Part shown: in pieces, positions 51,840 through 62,789 of the stretch
Position numbering within the stretch: the stretch's first letter is position 1
Layout: each line of letters begins with the position of its first letter
The notes under the pieces: model-generated
Databases searched by the model: none
Told to the model about the DNA's origin: nothing
The model's input: the letters and a program-made list of their open reading frames with translations, nothing else
Position numbers and translations under genes: made by a program
NCBI RefSeq assembly: GCF_905171775.1
Contig: NC_053489.1
Coordinates: 251,039,008-251,103,007 of the forward strand
Reading direction: 5' to 3'
DNA: 64,000 nt
DNA from: Rana temporaria
Taxonomy: Eukaryota; Chordata; Amphibia; Anura; Ranidae

Positions 51840-52600
51840 GCTGTTTTTAAATTGCGACATCGGGTGCAGGGGGAAAAGACCCCACCCGCTGTCACAGAGG
51901 TGGGGGGGGGTCGAGGGGGGAGGAGACCAATTCCGGACCGCCTACTGCATATATAGTGCGGCAGGGCAGCCCGGCTGTGCAAAATCACTTACAGGTACGT
52001 GATTTTGCTCCGTTCCCGCTCTGATTGGACACAACGGGAGCCAATCAGCAGGTCCGGTGGCCACATTGGCCGCAGGGACCCGTAGATCGCTCACAGGAGA
52101 GACAAATCAGACAGGAAGGGAAAGAGAGATCTTGTGATTCAGCCAGGTTGAAACACAGATCTTTCTTTTCCTTCAGTGTGACACTTCCCCACATAGTTAG
52201 TAAACACCTCCCTAGGGAACATTTAACCCCTTGATTGACCCTGGTGTTAACCCCTTCCCTGCCAGTGTCATTTATACAGTAATCAGTGCATTTTTATAGC
52301 ACTGATCACTGTATTGGTGTCACTGCGGTCCCCAAAAAGTGTCACTCAGTGTCAGATTTGTCTGCCGCAATGTCGCAGTCCCACTAAAAATCACAGATCA
52401 CGCCATTACTAGTAAAAACAATTAAATTCATAATTAAAATGCCATAAATCTATCCCCTATTTTGTAGATGCTATAACTTTTGCACAAAACCAATCAAAAT
52501 ACGCTTATTGGGATTTTTTTTTTTTTTTACAAAAAAATATGTAGCAGAATACATATTGGCCTAAATTTATGAAGAAATTCGATTTAAATATTTTTTTATT
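51840..52600. mobile_element. TTAA-family element, partial
   Basis: Contains TTAACCCCTTGATTGACC, GTGTTAACCCCTTCCCTGCC, CAGTGCATTTTTATAGCACT, TGTCTGCCGCAATGTCGCAG and CACGCCATTACTAGTAAAAA. These are the same series as in 44330-45820. The ends are not sharply defined. Confidence 0.65.
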
Positions 52601-53395
52601 GGTAATGTTAAAACCCTGCCTTTTAGGTAAACAAAGCCACAGGTTTTCATGCACCACGTGAACAGTTACAATCTTCTAGTTTCTGGCATCCTAACAATCA
52701 ATGATGTCATTAGTTGATAAGGAGGACGTCGGGCACCATGAGAGTTGGGAAAGTGCATTTTTGAAGAGTAGTGCATGTACTACTTTTTGTGCAGTCTGGT
52801 GCAATTTTCTGTCCATTCAAATGAATGGGCTGCAAAATTGCACTACACTGAATCGCACAGGAAAGTGGACAGCGGAGCAGGCTCTTCTGCTGAGCGATCT
52901 ACGCTTTTAGAGGTGATTGACAGGTTGTGAGGGGGTGATATATCACCTTCTCACCAACTGATGTAAACTTTCAATTGACATAGCAATTAAAAATTCTATT
53001 TAAATCAGGCAATCAAAAGGTAACATATCACCTCTTCACCACCTGTCAAACACGCTTGAATCACTTTTCAGAGTAGCAGCAGTGCCTGCCGCACTTGTGA
53101 ATGAGCCCTTAGTTGCATTCGGCGTTGGCACCTTTGGGGGTGGTTTGAGGGTGGTTTGAGGTTGGGGGTGGTAAAACCCTGCAGTTGAGCCTACCCCTTT
53201 AGCTGTAGAGGCAGCCGCCGAGGATGCTCACATGTCACAGCAGGAGTTATACCCCCTTTTGCATTTATTGGGCACTAGCGCATGCTCATTGCAAACCATT
53301 CAATTGAATAGGGCCACTGCAAGTGCCCTGCAACTGGAAGCAATGCACCCAGATGCTGTATGCTAGTGCAGCACTGCAGTGTGAGATTAAAGCAG
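52601..53395. other. Intergenic, unassigned
   Basis: No gene. Inverted words around 52910-53045 (TCACCTTCTCACCA and AGGTAACATATCACC) hint at an old MITE, but the ends are unclear. Confidence 0.3.
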
Positions 53396-53440
53396 GTGGT
53401 GGTGGTGGTGGTGGTGGTGGTGGTGGGGGGGGGGGGGGTG
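53396..53440. repeat. (GGT)n microsatellite with poly-G
   Basis: About ten GGT repeats running into roughly 14 consecutive G. It generates spurious poly-Gly and poly-His open frames. Confidence 0.95.
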
Positions 53441-53670
53441 ATACAATGACTCCTCATTGCTTGCTTGAATCCTTTGGTCTCTGTACTGCACAAGGTTGGA
53501 GGGTGCTTGCAGAGCGGCCCCATTCACTTGGAAATAGACAGGCTTGGCAGGTGCTGCAACATTGAAATGCACTGACTGAGTGACATGCACTGACCTGAAC
53601 AAAATAGAAGATAACAGAGTTCACCACAAAGCACTTCTCTCTGCTGTTGCTATTGCTTCTATGGTCCTAT

Positions 53671-54288
53671 TAAAGCGGTATTTCAGGAATTCAGCTCCTT
53701 TGTGAAGTGAAGGCATACTATGAGTTAAGTACAATGAGGTGCATGACACCTCCTGGGCTTATCTTTATTATTTATATCTGACAGGTTTATAGTACTCCCA
53801 GAAGACAACTGTTGCTGTAGTCCCAGGAGTCTGATCCTTTTGATCTGCATCTTCAACAGTAGAATTGCTGCAGCTGCTATCCAATTACAGAAGCCTTTGT
53901 ATTATGTGAACACATTCACAAAATACAAAGGCTTCTATGAATGGGCAGCAGAGAGGTGAGAGGCGGGCATAGCTGCTCATGTGCTTCTCTCAATAAACCT
54001 GTCAGATATAAATAATAGAGATAGGTCCAGTAAATGTCATGCACCTCCTTTGACATAACTGATAGGAGTTTATTTACTAAAACTGGAGAGTGCAAACTTT
54101 GGTGTAGTTGTGCAGAGAACCCAATCACTTCTAATGTCAGCTTGTTCAATTAAGCTTTGACAAATCCTGGAAGCTGGTTGGTTTCTATGCAGAGCTGCCA
54201 TAGATTTTGCGCTCTCCAGTTTTAGTAAATTAACCCCATAGTGTGCCATCACTTTTTACAAAGTGGCTGAATTCCTGGAATTCAGGTT
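53671..54288. mobile_element. Foldback MITE (TTAAAGCGGTATTTCAGG), split
   Basis: Outer arms CAGGAATTCAGCTCCTTTGT... and GTGGCTGAATTCCTGGAATT pair. Inner arms TTATTTATATCTGACAGG and CCTGTCAGATATAAATAA also pair (near 53770 and 53999). GGTGCATGACACCTCC recurs inverted near 54036. Interrupted by the MITE at 54068-54229. Confidence 0.75.
54068..54229. mobile_element. Nested MITE (TTTACTAAAACTGGAGAG ends)
   Basis: TTTACTAAAACTGGAGAGTG at the left and GCGCTCTCCAGTTTTAGTAAA at the right are complementary. The interior has GAACCCAATCACTTC and GGAAGCTGGTTGGTTTC. It lies within the foldback MITE. A fragment of the same family occurs near 21990. Confidence 0.85.
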
Positions 54289-54342
54289 TAAGGCACGGGT
54301 TTACAGAGAGTGCAGATTATATCACTCCGCCGGGCCTATATT

Positions 54343-54460
54343 AGGGTGACCACGTGTCCCGGATTGCCCGGGACAGTCCTGCATTTTGCAGGTCTGTCCC
54401 AAGTACCGGGCACCTTCATTATGGGACAATACAGTGTCCCGGAATGAAACTGATACAGCC
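54343..54460. repeat. Fragment with TAGGGTGACCACGTGTCCC end
   Basis: TTAGGGTGACCACGTGTCCC and GGGACAGTCCTGCATTTTG resemble the left terminus of the hAT-like element at 19047. Only one end is seen. Confidence 0.45.
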
Positions 54461-55204
54461 AATGCAGCCATTCGCATTGATGCAGAGAACAGCTGCATCG
54501 ATTGCTGATGGCACCCTGCATCTCCAGAAGAAACACAGCAAGAGGTGGATAAAAACCCCCTCCCCTTCCTAGTTGGACGCTTTCAAAAAGGAGGAGCCAT
54601 GGGTGCTAGCCAGTGATGCGTTTGCGTTATGTTTTATGTTAAACTATGGTATATACTGGAATAACACAGCTTTTACTTTCTGACTGCCACTCTAATTTCT
54701 TAATGTGCTAAAATTGCAGGGCAGCACAACCCCCCCCCCCCCCCCCAAAATTACCCCTTTTGGAAAGTTGAAACCCCATGGGAATTTGCTGAGAGGCATG
54801 TTGAGCCCATAGAATACTTTTTTTTGTCAGAAGTGTTTGAACAATTACAAAAAATAAATAAATGTTTTTACACAAAGTTGTCACTTAAATCATATATTCA
54901 TACCTCCCAACCGTCCCTGATTCACCAGGAACATCCTGGAAATTGGTCCCTATCCCGGAGTCCCGGCGAATCAGGGCTGAGTCTCGGAATGCCTGCAGCG
55001 TGTGCAGGTTGTCTTGGTTCTGCAAGCCACAGGCTACACTTGCATTGCAGCTTCTCGCTATGAAGGACTAGCAGATCTCTCTCTTCTCTGTGTTCAATGG
55101 AGAGGGGAGGGGCCACCGACCTGAGCAGCTAACCCAGCTTCAGTGTACAAGTGAATTGCTCTACTTATACACTGAAGAGAAAAGCCGATTAGATGCGTGG
55201 GGCG
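54461..55204. other. Intergenic, repeat fragments
   Basis: A run of about 17 C near 54731. From 54898, TCATACCTCCCAACCGTCCC begins a third, divergent member of the MITE type at 32454 and 57372. GCTGAGAGGCATGTTGAG near 54789 recurs near 59677. No gene. Confidence 0.4.
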
Positions 55205-55700
55205 GAGTCGCCTGTACCATGTCTGCATCCTCTCTGACAGTCTCCTGTACCATATCCGAACACTCTCTGACCCTTTCTTGTATCATGTGCGCACACTCTC
55301 TGACAGTCTCCTATACCATGTCTGCACACTCTCTGACAGTCTCCTGTATCATGTCTGCACACTCTCTGACAGTCTTTTGTATCATGTCCGCAGTCTCTGA
55401 CCATCTCCTGTATCATGTTTGCAGTCTCTGAACATCTCTGGTATCATGTCCACTCTCTCTGACCATCTCCTGTATTATGTCTGCAGTCTCTGACCATCTC
55501 TTGTGTCATGTCTGCAGTCTCTGACCATCTCTTGTGTCATGTCTGCAGTCTCTGACCATCTCTTGTGTCATGTCTGCAGTCTCTGACCGTCTCTTGTGTC
55601 ATGTCTGCAGTCTCTGACCGTCTCCTGCATCATGTCTGCAGTCTCCAACCATCTCCTGTATCATGTCTGCAGTCTCTGACCAGCTCTTGTATCATGTCTG
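55205..55700 (+). repeat. Minisatellite, 31-33-bp unit, about 15 copies
   Basis: Tandem copies of CATGTCTGCAGTCTCTGACC plus ATCTCTTGTGT. Units in the first third are about 33 bp and carry CACACTC; later units are 31 bp. It yields repetitive open frames in several phases, none of them a gene. Confidence 0.92.
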
Positions 55701-56720
55701 CATAAATAAACAAAATTGTAATTTTCCAGAAACTTGTGGCAAAAAAAAAGTATTGCATTGACTAAACATGCCTCTCAGCAAATAGGGAGTGTTTGAACTG
55801 TCCTGGGTTTTTATGCCCAACATTACAAGCTTATGTCACACATCACCCACTCCCTCCCTCCCTTCTAACCACTTGAAGACCAAGCCTTTTCTGACACTTT
55901 TTGTTTACATGAACAAAAAAAAAAAATATAGTCACAGTATTTGTGCAGTAATTTTACAAATGCAATTTTTTTTGAAAAAACAAAACACTTTTTTTCATTT
56001 TAATGCACAAAAACACAATATTTTGCCCAATTGTTTGGTAAAATATAAAAGATGATCTCATGTCGAGTACATGGGTACCAAACACGACATGCTTTAAAAT
56101 TGCACACACCCGTGCAGCTGTGACAAAGCCTTTACAGGTGACCCCTTTAGATTTACAGAGAAGGTCTACTGTTAAAATTACTGCCCTCGATCTAACCTTC
56201 GCAGTGATACCTCACATGCATGGTGCAATTCCTTACATATGACATGAGACCGATGCTTGCACTCGCCTTTGATTTTTTATTTATTTTTACACCATCCCTT
56301 TAATTTTTTTTTAAAGGGAATGTAAATGTAATAGGTAGTGACATGTATTCTTTTTTTATTTTTATTTGGGGTCTATTAGACTCTAGATCTCTCCTCTGCC
56401 CTTAAAGCATTTGACCACACCAAGATCGATGCAATAAGATGCTTTCCCAATTTAAAAAAGGTGCTGTTTATATCTAGCGAAACAGAAGTGATGAAATGCT
56501 TGTTGCTTCTCGTTTCTTAGGTCATAGAGATAATTGGAGCCATTCAGGTCTCTTGATCAGCTCTATGGTCAGCTGGTGGAACCACTGGCTGCATTCTCGG
56601 GTTCCACAGTGGAACAGGAAAGCCAGAGAAAATCTTGGAAGACGGCGGGGATGGAGTCCCCTCCCACTGCTTGTAAAAGCAGTGTAGGGGCTAATTAGCC
56701 GCTAGGATTACTTTTACATG
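55701..56720. mobile_element. Probable TTAA-family remnant
   Basis: CTAACCACTTGAAGACCAAG near 55865 is the usual start of this family, followed by T/A runs. CATGCATGGTGCAATT and GCAGTGTAGGGGCTAATTAG appear later. The right boundary is unclear. No gene found. Confidence 0.4.
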
Positions 56721-57371
56721 AAAACTGACCGCTGGCTGGAAAAAAAATGATACCAAGATGCCTAAACCTGCAGGCATCATTCCCACTCAATGTCCAGCGA
56801 TGTACCAGTACGTTGTTGATCCTTATTGGGCATATATTTTCATTGGGCTGCATGAAAAAAAGAACCTAACAGATTTCTCCATTCACATCGATCGATGTGG
56901 ATGAAGAAATCTCTGCCAGAAAAGTGTGTGGTATGCCCATCAGTAGAATATACTGCACTGCATCCACCCACTTCTAATGATGGGCATACATTCAATGTAC
57001 TTTTTTTTTTTGTTCAGCCAACGGGTTGAACAAAAAGAAAAGAACCTAACAAATTCCTCCATTCACATCGATCGATGTGGGTCACACAAGTGCACATATT
57101 TCTGCACTCCTGTGACCCAGATTTAGCTGACAACACAGAGCTGGCCCAGGTTCTGGAAGGGTAAAAGCCTGAGCCAGCTGCTGCTACCCCCTCCACTGCC
57201 CGGGGGTCTCCAGTGAGTGCTGGAGGGGCAGAACACAGAGTAGTGACTGGCAGTCAACACTCCTTGCTCAGTGAAGACCAAGAACTGAGTGATCACCGAT
57301 CATATAATCGCTCAGTTCTCGGGCTTAGAGCCAATGGGGGAAAGTTGCCGCATCTGATTTATTCTGCAGTC
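56721..57371. other. Intergenic, internal duplication
   Basis: A phrase containing CATTCACATCGATCGATGTGG occurs near 56880 and again near 57060, so a short local duplication is present. No gene or bounded element. Confidence 0.4.
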
Positions 57372-57745
57372 ATACATACCTCCCAACGTTTTGAGATGGG
57401 AACGAGGGACACCTATTAGCAAAAGTATGTAGGCATAGGACAGCCCCCTGCCACGCCCCCTTAAAGGAGAATTATACAAAAAAATATAAGTTAAACCCAC
57501 AAGTGTTTTTTTTTTTTTTTAACCACTACTATTCCGTTGTATTGGCTTTTGATATCTACAAATGCAACAATTATAGAAACTAGTTTTAGCACTGGGAAAC
57601 ATTTTTTGAAAAATAAAACGTGCATTTTATATACAACTATATAGATCAGACCAAAATGAGGGACACATGAGGAGGAAAGAGGTACAGAGGGACATTGCTC
57701 CAAATCAGGGACAGTCCCCCGAAATCAGGGACAGTTGGGTGGTAA
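57372..57745. mobile_element. MITE with CATACCTCCCAAC ends, copy 2
   Basis: CATACCTCCCAACGTTTTGA at the left and GGGACAGTTGGGTGGTAAG at the right. The interior closely matches 32454-32812, including GAACGAGGGACACCTATTAG and CAGTCCC. Non-coding. Confidence 0.75.
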
Positions 57746-57789
57746 GGCCATATAGGTGCAGCATGTATGTTTGATATTTTGATTGGACA

Positions 57790-59320
57790 CACTACTTTAA
57801 ACAATACCTGGGGATCCACTTTAACAATTTGTGAGTTTCAATCTGCTGTCCTCTAATTATGTGTGAATGTATACATATGATTGGTTAGTTGTTTATCAGT
57901 GTGAGTTGCAACCTTCTGCCACCTAGTGGGCTAAAAGTGTATGTCTGCATACATAAAAGCATATAACTAGGACTAGTAAAAGTAGCTATAAACCCTGAAT
58001 GATATTTAGTTTGTTTTACGATGCTGCATATAATAAACAATAAAATGTTTTAAAAAAAAATACTTTCCCTTTTTTTTCCATAGCATCTTACTGCTGATCT
58101 TCTACAATGATATGTCAGCCACTTCATGTCTCAATTCATGTAGTTCTGAAATGTCTGCATGGCATTTCTCAAGACAGGTTTCCTGACAGTGAAAACAGCA
58201 GAACATATTTGTTCCGTCTCTGTTGGCACATGCACTTGTAGGTTTCATTGCGTTTTATCTTGTTTATAAGTTGCAGCCTGCTGTCACCTTGTGGACTAAT
58301 TGTAAATGAATGCATACACAGGACAAGTCATTTCAGTTAACAGTTTGTTAATGTCAACCTGCTGCCCTCTAGTGGATTAATTGTATGAATGCATACATAC
58401 TATGGCTAGTCAATTCATTTATGAGTGTGTGAGTTGCAGCCTGCCGCCATCTAGTGGACCAGTTGTGTATGTATGCACATACATTTGACTACTTGTAATA
58501 GTAGCTGTTAAGTAGCTGTTAGTTTGATACAACACTGCATTTAATAAGTATATTTAATATTTGCATCTTAGTGCAGCTGCAGCCTCATTTCAGCCAATTC
58601 GTGTCAAAATGCATATGCTTCTGAGATGACTGCATGGCATTTCTCAAGTTTCCTGATGGGGAAAACAGTGAAACACATTTGTTTTATGTATGATGGCATG
58701 TGCACTTGTAGTCTTAGGGGATTTACCTATGTATCCATTGTAGCCAGCTGCCATCTAGTGGACTAATTGTATATGCATGCATACATAAGAAAAGTTGTTT
58801 CACTTAAAGTGGGAGTAAACTCCCATGCATGACTTATACCTATAGGTAACCCTATAATAAGTCTTACCAATAGGTACTGTAAATATCTCCTAAACGTGGA
58901 CTGTGACCTCACCGGCGCATGCGCTCTGAAGGAAGAATCATCTGGGCCGTAAAGCCTGAAATGGTGGCTCCTGCGCGCATGCACGGGAGTGACTGCAATT
59001 GTGGCTCCGGCCAGTCACAAAGCCAGAGTCTGCAAACCCATAAGGAAGACAGGCGAAGATGGAAGCCGTGTCAGCAGTGGTGCTGCTGCAGCCTCATTTC
59101 AGTCAATTCATGTCAAAGTACACGTGCTTCTGAGATGACTGCATGGCATTTCTCAAGGCAGCTTTCCTGATGGTGAAAACAGCAAAACACATTTGTTTTA
59201 TGTATGTTGGGATGTGCACTAGTCTTCAGGGCATTTACCTATGTATGCCTTGCAGCCAGCTGCCACCTAGTGGACTAATTGTATATCTGCGCATACATTA
59301 GAAAAGCCATTTAACTTAAA
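57790..59320 (+). repeat. Tandem array, second part
   Basis: Repeats the blocks of 50333-51165 several times: TGCAGCC..CTGCCACCTAGTGG-type phrases near 57905, 58270, 58355, 58435, 58740 and 59250. GCATCTTA.TGCTG followed by TTTCTCAAG and a GTTTCCTGA phrase occurs near 58085, 58563 and 59085. Unit length is roughly 0.4-0.5 kb with irregular internal deletions. A MITE fragment interrupts it at 58803-59075. Confidence 0.7.
58803..59075. mobile_element. AAAGTGG-type MITE fragment in the array
   Basis: Begins TTAAAGTGGGAGTAAACTCC and contains CTATAATAAGTCTTACC, ATATCTCCTAAACGTG and GGCGCATGCGCTC. These match the interior of 46248-46683. The right end is lost in the array. Confidence 0.6.
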
Positions 59321-59525
59321 GGAAGTTGTAAAGTCAGTTTTTTTTTATCTTAATGGATTCTTTGCATTAAGATAAAACGCCTTCTGTGTGTAGTAGCCTC
59401 CCCAGCACCCCCTAATACTTATCTGAGCCCCATTTATGTCCAGCAATGGCATGAATGTCTGGGCTGCTCTGTGCAAAACCAACTGCACAGAGGAGGTAAG
59501 TATAACATGTTTGTTATTTTTATTG
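59318..59525. mobile_element. AAAGTGGTTGTAAA-family fragment
   Basis: TTAAAGGAAGTTGTAAAGTC, then TTAATGGATTCTTTGCATTA, CTTATCTGAGCCCC and CTGCTCTGTGCAAAACC. A shortened relative of 36430-36845. Confidence 0.6.
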
Positions 59526-59769
59526 GAAAAAAAGAAAGGCCGTTAATTTTTCAGTTCACTTACTCACTACCTATTACAGTTTTGGAGGCCCTGAAATGCC
59601 AAGATAGCACCAACCCCCTTCCCCCCCCATCCCAAATTATCCCTTTTTGGAAATTAGACACCACAAAGCTATTTGCTGAGAGACATGTTGCGCTTGTGGT
59701 ATATTTTATTTATTGCCACAAGTTTCTGGAAAATTACAAACTTGTTTTTCTTTTACACAAAGTTATCCC
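59526..59769. repeat. Repeat block (CCTGAAATGCCAAGATAGCA)
   Basis: The block TACCTATTACAGTTTTGGAG followed by AATGCCAAGATAGCA is shared with 60570-60640 and, in reverse, 62510-62570. It is part of a dispersed family, not bounded here. Confidence 0.5.
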
Positions 59770-59773
59770 TTAA

Positions 59774-60484
59774 CCACTTAAGGACCCCTTCATGCTGATA
59801 TACGTCAGCAGAATGACACGGCTGGGCACATCAACGTATAGGTACGTTGTCCTTTAAGCCCAGCTGTGGGGTCGCAGGCACGTGCCCGGAGCACGCTCCC
59901 GAGACCCGGTCCGAAGCTCCGTGACCGCGGGACTCGCGGACCCGATCGCCGCTGGAGTCCTGCGATCAGTCCCCGGAGCTGAAGAATGGGGAGAGCCGTG
60001 TGTAAACACGGCTTCCCCGTTCTTCACTGTGGCTCCGTCATCGATCGTGTCATCCCTTTTATAGGGGGACACAATAGATGACGTCACACCTACAGCCACA
60101 CCCCCCTACAGTTGTAAACACACTTCAGGGAACACATAACCCCAACAGCGCCCCCTGTGGTTAACTCCCAAACTGCAACTGTCATTTTCATAATAAACAA
60201 TGCATTTAAAAAAAAATTATATATTTTTGGGGGATATTTATTATAGCACAAAGTAAAAAATATTGAATTTTTTTCAAAATTGTCGCTCTATTTTTGTTTA
60301 TAGCGCAAAAAATAAAAACTGCAGAGGTGATCAAATACCACCAAAAGAAAGCTCTATTTGTGGGAAAAAAAGGACGCCAATTTTGTTTGGGAGCCACGTT
60401 GCACGACCGCGCAATTGTCAGTTAAAGCGACACAGTGCTGAATCGCAAAAAGGGGCAAGGTCCTTTAGCTGCATTTTGGTCCGG
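59774..60484. mobile_element. TTAA-flanked element (711 bp)
   Basis: Bounded by TTAA at 59770-59773 and 60485-60488, with ends CCACTTAAGGACC and GGTCCGG. The interior GACCCGATCGCCGCTGGAG, AACACGGCTTCCCCGTTC and GACCGCGCAATTGTCAGTTA aligns with 44330-45820. The most complete member of this family here and lacks the LTR. Confidence 0.85.
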
Positions 60485-60908
60485 TTAAAAGTTATATTGC
60501 TCACACATGCCACGAGTATATGTAGATTTAAAGCCAATCACGCCTTCAGGCTTTCTAAAGGCGTAAATTGCTCATTTAGCTTCCTTACTACCTATCGCAG
60601 TTTCGGAGGCCCTAAAAATGCCAAGATAGCAATAACCCCTCCTCCCCAAAATGACACCTTTTAAGAAAGTAGACACCCCAAAGAAATTTGATAAGAGGCA
60701 TGGTGAGTATTTTGCAGATCTCATTTTTTGTCACAAGGTTTTGAAACTTGAAAAAAGAAAAGAAAATATAAATGTTTGTTTTCTTTCTTCATTTTTCAAA
60801 AAATTGTGGAAAAAAATTAGACATGCAAAATACCCACTATGCCTCTTAGCATTCAGTATACATTGGGGTGTCTACTTTCCAAAAAGGGGTCATTTGGGGG
60901 GGGGGTTG

Positions 60909-62499
60909 CAGGGGCGTCCCTAGGGGGGGGCAGAGGGGGCCCTGACCCCCCCAACATCATGCTGTGCCCCACCATGTGCCCCCCCAAAAAAAAAAAATTT
61001 TTTTTTTTTTTTTTTTTTTTTTGCAATTTTTGTATTTTGCTCCCCGAGAGGGAGAGCGTCCCTAGTCAGCTCTGCGGGGGATTCCTCCCCCTCCCTCTGC
61101 TCGCCATCACTGCATAATGTGAGCGCTCACACAACCAGATATTCTAGCCTGGACCGTGTTTAAGTGTGTGCACTGCATGACTGCAGTACACTGTAATCAC
61201 TGAACTACATTATCTCCATCCCTTCTCTCTCCCCCCCATCTGTCTCCCTCCCCCTCTCCTGTTCTTTCAAAACATTCACAATTTACTTTCACTTTCAGTT
61301 AGGCAGATAATATACGGTGCAAATTTCGTTCCTGCATCCACAGATTGCAGGAAAGAAACTTGCATGATTCCCCCATCAACAGACAGTGGTGACAGGGGAA
61401 TGTCCCTCCTGCCCAGCAATTATATTCTCCCGACAAACAGTGATTATCACCAGTGGCTATACAGCAACCACTAGTGATAATTTTAAGAGAATCTGCTCAT
61501 TAATGGTTCAAATCTCAGCCAGTTTCTGCTGAACCAGCTGAGATTTAAACTGTCTATGGCTGGTCTTAGCTCTTAGGCAGCCCATACATTGATTAGCACT
61601 GTGGAGTGTCGGCTTCCTGGCGGGATTGGGCATGTGGGATTTCAAACACACCCGAGCCCATCTCTATTGGTTGTAGACAGTTGAGCTCCCTGCAGGTTGC
61701 TTAGCAGCAGTGGACCCTTCTCTGACATGCTGATCGGGATGCAATCCAGGTGATGCTCTTAGTCAAATCCTAGTCATAAATATCAGTGATTTTATTGATC
61801 AAATCCCACACTTTACAGGCATAGAGCCCACACTTTACAGGCATAGAGCCCACACTTTACAGGCATAGAGCCCACATGGCTGCGGAACATACGGTTGATT
61901 ATATTCATGTGGTTGTACTCTTGATGCTAATAAATACTGTGTTTATTAGATCTGACTGGGAGCATCACCTGGATCACATGCCGATCAACATGTCAACAGA
62001 GAAGGTTATACAGCATTACTGCTGCTAGGTGACCAGCTGGGGGCTCGGCTCTCTATAACCAATAGTGCCAGCCTTCCCCTGCATGTCACCAGCACTAGGT
62101 CCTAATAGACTGCCGCCGCTGCCAAGGAGACAGATGCCAGACCAGCGCTGTAAATAGCAGGGACATGACAGCTGGGGATCCCCACTGTGGCAGAACACCA
62201 GGGCCCGGTGGCATGACAACCTTTGCAACAATGATAGTTCTCCCACTGCTTTGGACCCTTATATTTTCTTGGTGTGCTGGTGACATATATCTCTTGTTTT
62301 CTGCCACCCTGGGGGGCCCCAGTATAGTAGGAAGGGAGCTCACTGCAGAACATATGAAAGGGCCCATAGTGGGATCGTAGTAAAGGGCCCCAGGATATAT
62401 ATATATATATATATAATTGCATTTTATAGTTGGCCCCCCTACTTTTGTCCCTGTCCCCCCATGTGCCCCCCCTAAATATGAAAGCTGGAGACGCCACTG
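60909..62499. mobile_element. hAT non-autonomous element (1591 bp)
   Basis: The ends CAGGGGCGTCCCTAGG and GGAGACGCCACTG are complementary in their outer bases. They are bordered by GGGGGTTG (60901-60908) and CGGGGTTG (62500-62507), an 8-bp duplication with one change. Contains an A10/T25-type homopolymer pair near 60985-61022, an (AT)n at 62396-62415 and the foldback at 61690-62031. No transposase-like protein. Confidence 0.8.
61690..62031. mobile_element. Nested foldback with 22-bp tandem repeats
   Basis: Arms of about 70 bp: ATCCAGGTGATGCTC near 61746 pairs with GAGCATCACCTGGAT near 61961, and TGACATGCTGATCGG pairs with CCGATCAACATGTCA. Outer CTTCTCT/AGAGAAGG and AGCAGCAGT/ACTGCTGCT also pair. 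The loop holds three tandem copies of a 22-bp CCCACACTTTACAGGCATAG unit. Confidence 0.8.
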
Positions 62500-62789
62500 C
62501 GGGGTTGCTCTGCTATCTTGGCATTTTAGGACCTCCAAAACTGTGATAGTAGTCAGGAAGTGTAATCAGGAAATAGTGCCCCTTAAAAGCCTGAAGGTGC
62601 TTTTGGATTTCTGGGTCCTGTATGTGGCTAGACTGCCAAAAAATCTCACACATGTGGTATCCTCATACTCAGGAGAAGTAGCAGAATGTATTTTGTGGTG
62701 TAATTCCACAATTACCATGTAACGTGGGAGCAATATATAATTTAAAAGACAACTTTGTGTAAAAAAATTATAAAAAAGGTGTCATTACC

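Larger units (their letters stand above)
60490..62760. mobile_element. Inverted-repeat element split by a hAT
   Basis: TTCGGAGGCCCTAAAAATGC, then CAAGATAGCAATA near 60603-60634, pairs with CTGCTATCTTGGCATTTTAG near 62510. GCCTTCAGGCTTTCTAAAGG pairs loosely with CCTTAAAAGCCTGAAGG. The arms are separated by the hAT at 60909-62499; without it the arms lie a few hundred bases apart. The outer boundaries are approximate. Confidence 0.55.

Noticed and set aside
53323..53602. Frames with poly-Gly or poly-His runs
   Set aside because: Translation of the (GGT)n/poly-G tract.
55090..55431. 113-codon repetitive frame (SLTVSC-type repeats) and its antisense partner
   Set aside because: Direct translation of the 31-33-bp minisatellite in several frames; not a gene.
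62095..62538. 147-codon - strand frame
   Set aside because: Crosses the (AT)n microsatellite and the right end of the hAT at 60909-62499; no recognisable domain.
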